A stretch of DNA of 64,000 nucleotides from Symbiodinium natans (GCA_905221605.1 CAJNDS010002568.1:230001-294000); one strand, 5' to 3'; counted from the stretch's first letter, positions 48,500-58,560 are shown. The notes: generated by a model not told the origin, from the sequence alone. Made by a program: numbers and translations.

Positions 48500-48645
48500 T
48501 GAAAACCTCCTGCCCAGGCCTTCCCAGAAAGGAGCGGTACCTTAATTCTCAGTCAGGATCTCTGTATGGCAAAAGGGATAATCTCCCCTTAACTGCCCTT
48601 AACTCAAGGAAGTCGTGTGCTCTCTGGGTTCCGATGCCCCAAGGA
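48500..48645 (+). CDS. Open island, plus strand
   Basis: Plus strand ERYLNSQSGSLYGKRDNLPL within about 48 open codons after CTGCCCAG|. The opposite strand has several stops. It lies antisense between sulfotransferase-like exons; may be unrelated or a chance frame. Confidence 0.35.
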
Positions 48646-48969
48646 TTTAGGGTTTTAGGGTTTAGGGTTTAGGGTTTAGGGTTTTTTTGCCACCCGTCTA
48701 GCAATGCTCCACGGGGCAACTGAAGAGGGAATGCTGTGTACAGACTTCAGAGCCCAAGAAGGTTTAGGGTTTAGGGTTTAGGGTTTAGGGTTTAGGGGGT
48801 TCAACATTCAACATTCTGTGGCTGTGAGCTGCATGTTGGATTGCAGGGTTCGCCAAGGTCTAGAGATCTAGGAGGCTCTACCTGTGCCCTGAACTCTCAG
48901 CCTTGACCCAAAACGTTTTAGAGGACCTGAAGTGCCCCCAAAGCTTTGAAAATAAACCCAAAACCCTGA

Positions 48970-49080
48970 ACCCTAAACGCTAACCCCAAACCCCAAACCC
49001 CAAACCCCAAACCCCAAACCCCAAACCCCAAACCCCAAACCCTAAACCCTAAACCCTAAACCCTAAACCCTAAACCCTAA
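48970..49080. repeat. CCCCAAA then CCCTAAA tract
   Basis: Eight CCCCAAA units switch sharply to CCCTAAA units. Confidence 0.9.
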
Positions 49081-49123
49081 CTAAACGCTGCAAGCCGCAA
49101 ATCCCGACCTCGAACCCTCAAAC

Positions 49124-49224
49124 CGGCACGGCCTGCTGGAAGGACTCGGTCTTCCCCACAAAGTCCGTGGCCACGCCGCAGTTGCCAAGCGCGGCTAAGA
49201 ACTCACTCTGTGGCTTGACATGGC
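49124..49224 (-). CDS. Sulfotransferase-like exon, DFVGKTE motif
   Basis: Minus strand: AGAG|GC acceptor, codons HVKPQSEFLAALGNCGVATD then FVGKTESFQQAVP, donor GTTTGA. 'H..pQ...L........DFVGktEs' matches the C-terminal half of the Sulfotransfer_2 fold, where DfiGklE follows a H-x-x-P-Q element. No stop, high third-position G+C. Confidence 0.7.
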
Positions 49225-49229
49225 CTCTT

Positions 49230-50816
49230 TGTGTTTAGGGTTTAAGGGGGCTTAAGGGGGTTTTAGGGGGTTTAGGGGGTTTAGGGGGTTTAAGGGGGTT
49301 TAGGGGGTTTAAGGGGTTTAAGGGGTTTAAGGGGTTTAAGGGCTCAGGGGTCAGGGGTCAGGGGGTTTAAGTCTTGAGCTCTGTGTGGCGTGTGTTGGGC
49401 ACTAGGAATGATAGTGTGGAGTGTGATGATTATTGCTTTCTGGCGGTTTCTTTCCCTACTGTTGCACCCTCTTTAGTGATCCCCCGCCTCCCCCGAACAG
49501 TCGGGTGGCCCAAACCCCAGCCCCTTTGGTTTAAAACGGATTAGCGACGAAGAGCAAGGAACGAGAAGGAAAAGGTTCATTGAGCTTTGCATGCACTGTG
49601 GCAGCTTCTGATCGCAAGGGTGAGAGCAAACCCTAAACCCTAAACCCTCTTGAACCACACAAAAGACCTAAACCCTAAACCCTAAACCCTAAACCCGAAA
49701 CCCTAAACCGAAGCCAGAAGGTCCCATGACATGGGGCCCCTTCACTTGCTTCGCTCTTTGCGCCTGGGTCTGTGCCACTGAGAAGTTGAGAGCACGCAGA
49801 ACATCGCAGAACCCAACGACATAACTCAAGGTATAGCACAGTATAAGCCTCAAAAGCCCCGGAAAAAATAAAACTGCAAACCCTCTAAACCCTATAAACC
49901 CTAAACCCCTATCTCTATGCCACGCTTGGGATAGACGTCCGGATAGGAGTTGCGTAAATACCCATGAACGTCCAAGCAGGACCCCGAAACCCAAATCCCT
50001 ACAAGTCCAGCCAAGATTCCATCGTGGTTGATGGCATTCCTGCGGCAGCGCCACGCTAAACCCCAAACCCTAAACCCTAGACCCTAAACCCTAAAAAAAA
50101 CGAAGTAACAGACTCCAGGTCCTGGCTTGCCTAATCCCCCTGCACTGCACTCCAAAGCTTCCTCAGGCGTGAGAAGCTTTTATGCCACCCGGGCTGATCT
50201 GCTAGGGTTTAGGCTTTAGGATTTAGGGTTTAGGGTTTAGGGTTTAGGGTTTAGGGTTTGAAGTTTAGGGTTTAGGGCCCAACCGCACCCACAACTCTTG
50301 TGCATGCCGCCCTCTCCCCATTTGCCCACCTACTGGTCGACATTTCAATAGTGTTCAAGGGTGTAGAATACCTGAAAAGGTGAGAAACTACCTACTCGGT
50401 AGCCTATGACATAGGAGGAGTGGTTCCATCAGGAGCTATGAAGGGTTTATGGATACTCTTTTTACTGGCTTCTTTCCCCAAAATAGGGGCACCCTTATAT
50501 ACTCCAAAAAGAATAGAATCCCCTTAAACTTAAAAAGGGACCCCGAAAAGGGCACCCCCAATTTGCCTCCCCCCCCCCCCCCCCCCGAGGCCGCCAGGAA
50601 GACTTTGATGCAGTGGACTGCTACGTGATGCAGTGCGCATTTTGCTCAGCAACCTGCTTGGTTGGAATCCAAACTTCTACCATGAGGCCAGAACATCCTC
50701 CGAATATCGCCCTCGTGTCCGAAACTGATGTAGTGCTTCAGCGTAAAGGACTATAGTGTTGGTGGGCAATTTAGGGGTACCCCTGTCTTGCGAGATAACC
50801 CCAAACCCTAAACCCT
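49230..50816. other. Repeat-containing interval of the sulfotransferase-like gene
   Basis: GGGGTTTAAG-type repeats (49235-49370), tracts at 49625-49710, poly-C at 50568-50586. Possible islands at 49540-49615 and 50612-50731 (plus strand LLRDAVRILLSNLLGWNPNF) are unresolved. Confidence 0.4.
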
Positions 50817-50900
50817 AAAAGGTTCTTCAAAACGGTCCCTAGCACAGTCCACAATCCTGAGGGCAAAGAGGTAGTCCAAGGCAAAACAAACATCTTGCAA
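50817..50900 (-). CDS. Candidate exon of the sulfotransferase-like gene
   Basis: Minus strand: LQDVCFALDYLFALRIVDCA then RDRFEE. Helical; sites not fixed. Confidence 0.5.
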
Positions 50901-51092
50901 ATGGAAAAAGGGGGTCGCCCCAGAAACCAAGGAAGGGTCAGGGTTTAAAAAGGGTGTAGGGTTTAGGGTTTAGCAGTTGCTTCCTGCATGAAGTGGGGCT
51001 GGTGCGGACCTAAAAAGGCAAGCAGGCCCCCCAAACCTAAACACATGTGTTAAAAGGGAAGCAGGGTGGTGCCATACGGGGGCATCTTGGAA

Positions 51093-51239
51093 TACTTGGA
51101 GGTTCAGGTACGTAGTTGCCCTGTATACGTGTAGAGTGATACTCCCACATATAAGCCCCTTAAATACCCTAAGGGGGTTATAGTTGGGTTAGAAGTACAG
51201 ATTCAATTGGGTTACTAAGTACCAGGAAACTCCAAGTAG
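51093..51239. mobile_element. TIR element, ACTTGGAGGTTCA family
   Basis: Begins TACTTGGAGGTTCAGGTAC and ends ACCAGGAAACTCCAAGTA, with the family core CATATAAGCCCCTTAAATACCC. Its right end abuts the minus-strand exon at 51240. Confidence 0.85.
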
Positions 51240-51305
51240 CCCCCCGTCCTTAGGAAGGCTTCGAGGAAGGCCTCAGCTCTCAAGTAGGGCGGATGCAGGC
51301 CCGAG
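51240..51305 (-). CDS. Candidate exon abutting a TIR element
   Basis: Minus strand: LSGLHPPYLRAEAFLEAFLR then TG, after which the TIR element starts (GGCTACTTGG; a GC donor is possible). Confidence 0.5.
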
Positions 51306-51318
51306 AGCTTGGGGACTC

Positions 51319-51425
51319 ACCCTAAACCCTAAACCCTAAACCCTAAACCCTAAACCCTAAACCCTAAACCCTAAACCCTAAACCCTAAACCCTAAACCCT
51401 AACCCTAAACCCTAAACCCTAAGCC
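51319..51425. repeat. CCCTAAA tract
   Basis: Fifteen heptamers, one of the longest tracts. Confidence 0.95.
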
Positions 51426-51734
51426 CTGGCCCACGAACAGTCTTTTATCTAAGCACGGGGAGCCCTCACACCCAGAACCCTAGAGCCCTAAACTCAGCTA
51501 TTGGGGCTTCATTCATGTTCGTTTGGGGTTTCGGGTTTCGGGTTTCGGGTTTCGGGTTTAGGGTTTAGGGTTTAGGGTTTAGGGTTTAGGGTTTAGGGTT
51601 CCAAGAACTTCACAAGGTTGCCTACGCAACCCCCCTCAACCCCCTTGAAAGTTTCACAAAGGTTACCTATACTCATCCCCGTTGCTTCCTAAAGCCTAAA
51701 CCCACCAAAGAGTTCCCCTAAGCCTGACCACTCT

Positions 51735-51890
51735 GCCGATCTCAGCCCAGTGGCTCTCCCGCGCTCCCGCGTGCCCCGTGCAAAGGGCTGCAGATCGTCC
51801 TGGAGGTGCAAGTAGTCCTCCCGGCTCATTGTCGGTTTTGGGTGCGCTCCCGCAACAGCTGGCGCGAAGTCGCTCAGGGCGAGGGTCGAA
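51735..51890 (-). CDS. Candidate exon of the sulfotransferase-like gene
   Basis: Minus strand: LALSDFAPAVAGAHPKPTMS then REDYLHLQDDLQPFARGTRE and about 15 more codons. Lies in order between the 3'-phosphate-binding exon (53463) and the DFVGKTE exon (49124). Confidence 0.55.
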
Positions 51891-52454
51891 ACCATAAACC
51901 CTGAACCCTATAGGCCCTAAACCCTAAACCCTAAATCCTAAACCCTAAACTCTAAACCCTGGTTTAAGGTTTCGGGTTTCGCCTAGCATTCTACACTGAG
52001 AGTAGCACAGGAAGGCGAGGCTCTTGGTTTCGGTCTGTGTGCAATGGCGCATGCCATGCCAGGGGTTTAGGGTTTAGGGTTTAGGGTTTAGGGTTTAGGG
52101 TTTAGGGTTCAGGGTTCAGGGTTGCGACTCTCGCACTCGCTGAAGCAGGGTTAAGGGTTTAGAGTTTAGGGCTTTTTTTGCGGTTTAGGGATTTAGCGCT
52201 TTTAGACCTCGAAGCATCCCATGTCGTGAGTGCCCTCTGATCTCTTCTCCATGGCCAGCACGATACGCTAATATAGCGGTCTGAATAACTAGAATAGGGT
52301 TGGGGGGGGGGGTTTATTGTAGTATAGCTACAAAGGGACCATAAGGGAATACTATTAGCATTCTTTCGACCCCTATAGTATACGGGTGCCAAAGGGCGTT
52401 CGTTTCTGGGCCCTTGTCAAGTCCGATGTCGAGACATCCGCTTCCAGGGAAGCT

Positions 52455-52568
52455 TTGGGTTTAGGGTTTAGGGTTTAGGGTTTAGGGTTTAGGGTTTAGG
52501 GTTTAGGGTTTATATAGGGTTTAGGGTTTAGGGTTTAGGGTTTGGGGTTTAGGGTTTAGGGTTTAGTA
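52455..52568. repeat. TTTAGGG tract
   Basis: About fifteen heptamers, interrupted once by TATATA. Confidence 0.95.
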
Positions 52569-52906
52569 GGATTTAGGAAAGTTTTGGGTGTGCTCGCGGC
52601 TGAAGGTTTAAACATCTGTTTGATTTTTCTACTTTGTTCTTCGAGTGCTCTCGCCGTTTCTGTTGCAGCTTGTCGCTTAAGGTATCTCTAAACCTAGCAG
52701 ATCGACTGGGCACCCCCCCCTCCCCCCCTCCCCCCCCCAAACTGCAGAACTCATCTAGCAACTAGCTGGCACGTGCTCCGAGTTTGTAGGTGGAGGCATA
52801 AGGCAGCACATAGACTGCAAATGCAACCCTTTCCCCCACTCCTCCGACGCCCTGAACTCTGAACCCTGCACGACTTAGCCCGAAACCCTTTCTGCTAACT
52901 TTACAC

Positions 52907-52996
52907 CCTAAACCCTAAACCCTAAACCCTAAACCCTAAACCCTAAACCCTAAACCCTAAACCCTAAACCCTAAACCCTAAACCCTGAACCTAAAC
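52907..52996. repeat. CCCTAAA tract
   Basis: Twelve heptamers; on the minus strand its first unit can act as donor (GTTTAG) of exon 52997-53091. Confidence 0.95.
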
Positions 52997-53091
52997 CCTC
53001 AAGAACCCCGCGGAAAACGCTGAAGAATGCCACCAGGAGTCTGCAAAGCCAGCGGCCAGCCGATGTTCGATCTCCTCTTGACGGCGCAAGA
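52997..53091 (-). CDS. Sulfotransferase-like exon
   Basis: Minus strand: acceptor CAGAAG|TC, codons LRRQEEIEHRLAAGFADSWW then HSSAFSAGFLR, donor GTTTAG. The leading TC completes the single base left by exon 53463-53562 (Val), so they are in phase. Confidence 0.65.
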
Positions 53092-53462
53092 CTTCTGGTC
53101 ACTGCGGTTTAGGGTTAGGGCTTAGGGTTTCGGGTTTAGGGTTTTTCTGGGCGAAATAACCCCCCAGAAAAGCAACGCAAAACATTATTGGCACGATCCA
53201 AACCCTCAACCCTCTACCTGGATGTTTCATGGTTCAGGGATGGAAAGGCTTCGGGTTTATATGTCCTTGGATGTTTCATGATTCAGGGCCTTTGGGGTCT
53301 TTAAGGGTTAGGCTTGCGCGAATCTCCCCATAGCACGTGTGTACGCACTGGCGATGTAGCCCGCTTGAGCACCATACCCAAAACCATCCCGAACAAGCTA
53401 AACCCTAAACCCTAAACCCTAAACCCTAAACCCCTAAACCCTAAACCCTAAACCCTAATGAC

Positions 53463-53562
53463 CTTGCTGCTTCCAAGGGTCTGCGTAGCCAGAGAAGAAC
53501 CGCGACAGCGGATCCCGCACAAAGGTGAAGGAGATGCCCGGCTTCTTCATGCTGCGATCTGC
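53463..53562 (-). CDS. Sulfotransferase-like exon, PAPS-binding motif
   Basis: Minus strand: acceptor TTTCAG|G, codons ADRSMKKPGISFTFVRDPLS then RFFSGYADPWKQQ. 'FTFVRDPLSRFFSGY' is the 3'-phosphate-binding loop of carbohydrate sulfotransferases (fvRdPlsRf.S.y), including the conserved Arg and Ser that contact PAPS. Donor GTCATT. This is the strongest functional assignment outside the retrotransposon. Confidence 0.75.
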
Positions 53563-53689
53563 CTGAAAGTCCTTGCTTTCGGGTTTAGGGTTTAGGGTTT
53601 AGGGTCTGCTTTCGTGGTTCCACAGCCCGAAACCCTTTTGAATACTGGGCTCCGGGCAATCTAGCTGCTTGTGTGATACCAACCAGACC

Positions 53690-53785
53690 CCACAATCACT
53701 GCAGGGAGCTGATTCTTCGGACTGTGTATGAGCATCAGGAATATGAAGAGTATGCAGAAGCAAAGGCTTAGGAAGTATGCGCCCT
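53690..53785 (-). CDS. Possible membrane-anchor exon, strand uncertain
   Basis: Minus strand LSLCFCILFIFLMLIHSPKN would give a single hydrophobic helix, as in type II Golgi sulfotransferases. The plus strand reads ELILRTVYEHQEYEEYAEAK to a stop with a CTGCAG|G acceptor, so the call is open. Confidence 0.35.
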
Positions 53786-53866
53786 AAACCCTAAACCCTA
53801 AACCCTAAACCCTAAACCCTAAACCCTAAACCCTAAACCCTAAACCCACCCTTCAGACTTATTTAC

Positions 53867-53935
53867 GCTCTTGCTTCTGGACCCCAAGGGTTAGGAGAGC
53901 TTGGGGTCTGCAAGTTCTTCAAAACACCATCATTC
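53867..53935 (-). CDS. Candidate exon, both sites clear
   Basis: Minus strand: acceptor CTGCAG|G, codons NDGVLKNLQTPSSPNPWGPE then AR, donor GTAAAT. Stem-region-like (Pro/Ser/Asn) sequence upstream of the sulfotransferase motif. Confidence 0.6.
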
Positions 53936-54117
53936 CTGCAGGACCCCGGGGCCACACAACCCCAAAGCCTTTTTTAGGGTTTAGGGTTTAGGGTTTGGGG
54001 TTTAGGGTTTAGGGTTTAGGGTTTAGGGTTTCGGGTTTAGGGTTTAGGGTTTAGGATGGGTTTAGGGTTTTGCAAATCTGTCGAGCTTCCCACCAAGAGG
54101 CGGAGCCGCAGGTCTGC

Positions 54118-54312
54118 TCGGAGGTTCAGGGATACTTCGTAACCCTGTGTAAGGGTAGTTATGACCCACACATAAGCCCCTGAAGTAGTAACCCTGTGTA
54201 AGGGTAGTTATAACCCACACATAAGCCCCTGAAGTACCCTAAAAGGGTGATAATTGGGTTCTAAGTACAGTTATAACTGGGTTACTAAAGTACCATGAAC
54301 CTCCAAGTGCAG
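54118..54312. mobile_element. TIR element with internal duplication
   Basis: Ends CTCGGAGGTTCAGGG and CCATGAACCTCCAAG. The inner segment GTAACCCTGTGTAAGGGTAG...CCCCTGAAGTA is duplicated in tandem (about 54146-54187 and 54190-54230). The minus-strand end CCTCCGAGCAG| precedes an open island TCGSASWWEARQ. Confidence 0.85.
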
Positions 54313-54629
54313 TTTCGAGCTTCAGGGCTTCATCGGGCTTTCTGGGTTGAGGTCTTAGAGGCCAGAGGGGTTGAGGGGTTAGGGCTTGCAAGAGGTGTTG
54401 GAGTTTAAAGAAGTTTTGGGGCTCAACTAAGTGGCTGCTGGAGTTTTGTATGGTTCTTGGGCTTATCGTGAGGTTTAGGGCTTTGGGGCATAGCGCTTGA
54501 GGGTTCTAAACCCTGAGGCTCAAAATAGCCCCAAAGACCTTATATCATGATGTCTTTGGGCCCAAAAAGCCTTGAATAAGAGTTCTTGGAGCCCTTGGAG
54601 CCTTGAGGAAAGGCTTCAGTGCACTCTGC

Positions 54630-54712
54630 CTAAACCCTAAACCCTAAACCCTAAACCCTAAACCCTAAACCCTGAACCCTAAACCCTAAACCCTAAACCC
54701 TAAACCCTAAAC
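54630..54712. repeat. CCCTAAA tract
   Basis: Twelve heptamers; minus-strand donor side of exon 54713-54834. Confidence 0.95.
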
Positions 54713-54834
54713 CGGGCAGTCCTTGCAGAACTCCGGGTAGCGCAGGCCGGCCTTTGGCAAGGGTTGGCGCTGCAAAGCTCGCCGCTTCGGGCGCTGAGCA
54801 CCGCAAGTCCGGGCACATGGGGCAGAGGGGGCCC
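54713..54834 (-). CDS. Candidate Cys-rich exon
   Basis: Minus strand: acceptor CTTGCAG|G. Two frames are plausible: PLCPMCPDLRCSAPEAASFA, or one ending KAGLRYPEFCKDCPG at G|GTTTAG. Both are Cys-rich. Confidence 0.5.
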
Positions 54835-54844
54835 CTGCAAGATC

Positions 54845-54957
54845 CCCTAAACCCTAAACCCTAAACCCTAAACCCTAAACCCTAAACCCTAAACCCTAAA
54901 CCCTAAACCCTAAACCCTTAAACCCTTAAACCCTTAAACCCTTAAACCCTAAACCCT
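54845..54957. repeat. CCCTAAA/CCCTTAA tract
   Basis: Perfect heptamers followed by four CCCTTAAA octamers. Confidence 0.95.
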
Positions 54958-55027
54958 TTTTGCGAATCCACACCCGCGGCCCCTGAACCCTGAACACGCC
55001 CTCGACATGGCAAATTGGAGCACTCAC

Positions 55028-55061
55028 GCGTGACTTGTGCATTGAGGCACGCCCCAAACAC
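55028..55061 (-). CDS. Candidate small exon with GTGAGT donor
   Basis: Minus strand GVFGACLNAQVTR between GGGAG| and |GTGAGTG. Confidence 0.4.
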
Positions 55062-55308
55062 TCCCTAAACCCTTACACCCCAAAAACCCAAAAACCCTAA
55101 AACCCTAAAACCCTGAAACCCTGAAACCCTAAAACCCTAGAAAACTGAAAACCCCTAAACCCTCAAAACACCCCCCCCCCCCAAAAAAAAAAAAAAAAAA
55201 ACACAACCGCTCCTAAACCCTGTAAACCTTTAACCCTAAACCCTGAACCCTAAACCCCAAACCCTAAACCCGAAACCCTAAACCCTAAACCCCGAAACCT
55301 CAAGTCAC

Positions 55309-55392
55309 AATGTCGCCTGGAGGATGGGCGTGCTCATGCGCTCGAGGTTCCGAAAGATGGTCTGCCCGGCCGCCTGATCCCAAGAGAAGTTG
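55309..55392 (-). CDS. Candidate exon
   Basis: Minus strand: acceptor ACCCAG|, codons NFSWDQAAGQTIFRNLERMS then TPILQAT, donor GTGACT. Only the minus strand is convincingly open. Family unknown. Confidence 0.65.
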
Positions 55393-55445
55393 CTGGGTTT
55401 AGGGTATAGGGCTTAGGGCTTAGGGTTTAGGGGTTAGGGTTGGGG

Positions 55446-55562
55446 GGGTTGGAGCGGGGGTTGGAGGGTTGGAGGGTTGGAGGGTTGGAGGGTTGGAGGC
55501 GGTTAGATAGTTGGAGGGTTAGAGGGTTAAATGGTTCGAGGGTTGGAGGGTTGGAGGGTCAG
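55446..55562. repeat. GGTTGGA tandem repeat
   Basis: Heptamers GGTTGGA, possibly a diverged telomere-like unit. Confidence 0.85.
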
Positions 55563-55978
55563 AGGGGTTTAGGGGTTGTTTAGGGGGTTAGGGATTTCGG
55601 GTGCTTGAAGGAGTTTAGGGGTTGGGGATTGGAAACTTGGACCGACAAACACGCCTCATCTTGCAGAGGGAGAGAGGGGGGGGGGATCGTTTTCTATCCG
55701 AATCCCCCAACCAGAAAAGCCACTTCGGCCTTCAGACGGCCTCCCATCTAGAGAGTATAGGGTTTCGGGGTTTACCTACTTAGGGTGCAGGGGAACGTTT
55801 GGCATTCAGTTGGAGGGCCGAACCTTGTTGAGCTCCGCGCAATAGGGCCAGCGTTTCGGGCTAGGGGTTAGGCTTCTAGGGCTAATTTGGGGAGGCGGAA
55901 GGAGGATTAGGCCAATGAGGTTTAGGGTTTAGGGTTTAGGGTTTGGGGTTTAGGGTTTAGGGTTTAGGGTTTAGCGTT

Positions 55979-56091
55979 GCTGGGTCGGGGCACTCGGGCA
56001 GGTCAAGTTCTGGATGCTAGCGTGTAGGCTCTGGGGGTTGTAGCATGGGCTGAAGACTTGTAGCCGAAGGCTTCTGCTTGTCAACTGCGAT
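55979..56091 (-). CDS. Candidate exon
   Basis: Minus strand: LTSRSLRLQVFSPCYNPQSL then HASIQNLTCPSAPTQQR. Open throughout; start site ambiguous (several AG). Confidence 0.5.
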
Positions 56092-56150
56092 GCCCTAAAC
56101 CCTAAACCCTAAACCCTAGACCCTACACCGTAAACCCTAAACCCTAAACC

Positions 56151-56207
56151 CTTTGACGCAGGGTCCGGCTCGGGAGCTTGCAGGAGTCTAGGTGCTTGGA
56201 TCAATTT
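56151..56207 (-). CDS. Candidate exon ending at a telomere unit
   Basis: Minus strand: KLIQAPRLLQAPEPDPASK, donor G|GTTTAG. Confidence 0.45.
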
Positions 56208-56209
56208 CA

Positions 56210-57124
56210 GGTTTACAGGGTTGAACCTAAACCCTAAACCCTAAACCCTAAACCCTACACCCAGTGCACCAACGATGATGAAGCCAGAGTCTGCGTGGAG
56301 AGTCTGTTCCAGGGGCCCATTATATGGGTTGCTGAGTTCAGAAGCCCCAAAAAAGTGTACACTTTCAGTTCTATATAGGGGCTTATAGTATACCAAAAAG
56401 TGTAAAGTGTGCTCACTCAGCTACCAAGCCACTATATCGGTTGCTAGGATATCCCAAAGACACCCATTTTTAAGCAGCTGGAGGTGTAGGGAGAGGGCCG
56501 GGCAGGGACCTGAACATCCCCGCGTGCTGGATGTGCTCAACAGCTACCGCCACCACTATCCCGAAAAACTACGAACCCCATCCCATCCAACACCACCCTC
56601 AGCCTACCCTAACCCCACATCCGGTCCGAGACCCGAAGCCCTACACCCGAAACCAAGTCATCCCGCCTTCCACACGTGCCGGTAGTACACGCTTTGCGCT
56701 CCTAACATGGGGCAGTTTGAGGAGCACTTGTAACCCACCTATGACCATATTAACGTTTTGCAGGATTTAGAGCTTGGGTACCCTAAGGCTCCATGTACCT
56801 AAACAGTATCTAGGACTGAGGGGACTTCTTAGCTGGTATATAACCCAAGGTTCCCTATGAGAACCCTTCAATAAGGGGTTTTAGGGCTTAGAGGTTTTTT
56901 GCCGGCTTCCTAGCCACGCACTGCGGGGAAAACGGTAGGGCGAGCGACAGGATGGAGAATCACGTGATGTAGGCATTGATGCGCGTGTGCGCCGTGCGTG
57001 CATGACGCGTTTAACCCTAAACCCTAAACCCTAAACCCTACACCCTAAACCCTAAACCCTAAACCCTACACTTTAACCCTAAACCCTAAACGCTAAACCC
57101 TAGTGTACGTTTGAAAGGGTTTAG
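56210..57124. other. TIR element and ambiguous islands
   Basis: A TIR pair GGTTGCTGAGTTCAGAAGCCCC / CTCAGCTACCAAG at about 56328-56432 has near-duplicate flanks CCATTATAT and CCACTATAT. Islands at 56260-56325 and 56520-56600 are open on both strands. A CCCTAAA tract lies at 57013-57105. Confidence 0.5.
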
Positions 57125-57203
57125 ATGGGCTTCAGCAGCTATATGGTCCAGAGGAAGCAGCCGGCCACCAGAAGCTTCTGTTCCCTGAGGGCCAAATGAA
57201 AAA
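57125..57203 (+). CDS. Candidate exon bounded by telomere units
   Basis: Plus strand lies between GGGTTTAG| and |GTTTAGGG. In one frame it reads GLQQLYGPEEAAGHQKLLFP then EGQMKK. Both splice dinucleotides would come from telomere-like units. Confidence 0.45.
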
Positions 57204-57399
57204 GTTTAGGGTTTATAGGGTTTAGGGTTTAGGGTTTAGGGAAGAAGAAGTGGGCGACGGCGGTAGTCCCTGCACCATGACCATACCTGCTGATGTGCTC
57301 GCAACCAATGGACACGTCGGTCATTCTTGAGACATGGACAAAACAGACGATCACACAAAACTGCACTCTGACGGCTCAACCTCCCGAGCATCCACACGC

Positions 57400-57717
57400 T
57401 CAAAAAAGGTCCCGAAGGTGGTCACTGTTTTCGATGCGGAGGAACCTGTACGACTGGATTTCTGCCACCCGGAGCTCGACTCTCTCCAAACGTTCCCCCA
57501 AATTACTCTGTCCCTGCTCCAGGGTGCCCACGCGCTTTTCTAACTCACCGACTTTTTCGCTTTCGTTGAGCCTCTGCCATGGGCGATGCAACGCGATGGT
57601 GGCTAGGAACACAGGGAGCAAAGGTGCGTATCGGAAAATGCGAGTCACGAAAAACGGCCTGAGCCAAGAAAAGGCGAGCCAGTTGAATGCACATGCGTCC
57701 CTACGCAAAACCTCCCC
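57400..57717 (-). CDS. Open frame: hydrophobic segment plus coiled coil
   Basis: The minus strand is open for over 100 codons. A hydrophobic part (FRYAPLLPVFLATIAL) precedes a heptad-rich coiled coil (EKVGELEKRVGTLEQGQSNL and onward). No ATG starts it, so it is probably an internal exon or a domain within a larger frame. The plus strand also has a 207-codon frame here, but with poor composition. Confidence 0.5.
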   Translation of the reverse strand, partial: GEVLRRDACAFNWLAFSWLRPFFVTRIFRYAPLLPVFLATIALHRPWQRLNESEKVGELEKRVGTLEQGQSNLGERLERVELRVAEIQSYRFLRIENSDHLRDLF

Positions 57718-57765
57718 TCGAACACGACCTCCGCGTGAGACGAAACACGACTCCCCCCCCCTAAG

Positions 57766-57895
57766 TCACTTGCCAGAACGTTTCTTCGAGAGTTTGCCTA
57801 TCAATTTGTCGCGAAAAGCCTCCTCCGCATGTGAGTATCTCTCGAGGTTCTTCCGTGCCAGGACGGTGCCCGCAATATTTGCGTATCCGGGCCCT
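57766..57895 (-). CDS. Candidate exon
   Basis: Minus strand: after TTGCCAG| or in a longer frame, GPGYANIAGTVLARKNLERY then SHAEEAFRDKLIGKLSKKRS, ending near GTGACTTAG, the same donor word as at 28830. Basic, helical. Confidence 0.5.
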
Positions 57896-58040
57896 GGCAA
57901 TCGGGTTTGGTGTTGAGGCAGGTCGCAGGACCGATAATATGCAAGCAGGCCCAACCTCGGCCCAACTGGCTGAGCCGCCGCCGGTTTTAGGGGCTGGCTC
58001 GGGAGGCTCTAGCGGCCGGGGATCAGCCCCCAGCCGGGGA

Positions 58041-58345
58041 TCAGCCCCCATTGGGCCCTCTGGCCTCGTGACCCACTCCAGCGCATGAGGAAACCCTGTC
58101 CTGAGAATTTGTGTCTGCCAACCGATCCGCCACTTCATTGCCATGGACCCCGCCCGCCTTTCCTCGCTTCATTTCCCGACATACCCGCCGCACCTCCTCC
58201 AAGGAAGGTACATCTTCCAGAAAACTCGCTTCTGCCCGCTCCTCAACATCCACCACACCTCGGGATTGATCTCCCCCCGCCCTGTTTGAATGGCCTGAAA
58301 ATGCTCTTTACAAGCTTCCACCTCCTGCTGATTCAGCCCGCGAGG
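58041..58345 (-). pseudogene. Broken non-LTR (LINE) reverse-transcriptase fragment
   Basis: The minus strand encodes PSLEEVRRVCREMKRGKAGG followed by V, the conserved N-terminal RT motif of LINEs (P.~eEV..a...lk.gKAgGvDgi). Upstream the frame shifts near 58260 (VEACKEHFQAIQTG lies in another frame), and the normally conserved Asp after GGV is His. It is a short, frameshifted relic. Confidence 0.6.
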
Positions 58346-58379
58346 ACTCCCAAATGATCCCTAAACTTGGAGGCCATTT

Positions 58380-58560
58380 ACCCCATATAATGTAATTCCT
58401 ACGAAGGAATATGAACCACAATCCCTTTGTATACACCCTTTGATACGGTATATAAACCATAGCCTAGAATTCCTATATATAAGGTATATGAACCATAATC
58501 CGTTGTATACACCCTATGATGTAATTCCTACATAACAAGGTACACGAGCCATCGAATCCT
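58380..58560. repeat. Imperfect repeats with AGGTATATGAACCATAATCC
   Basis: Three or four copies of a roughly 55-bp motif with 'aattcctac', 'ggtatatgaaccata' and 'tgtatacaccct'. A related word occurs near 13550. Confidence 0.75.

Noticed and set aside
57293-57916. 207-codon plus-strand ORF
   Set aside because: Residue composition is unusual and the minus strand encodes a clear heptad coiled coil and a second helical frame over the same DNA.
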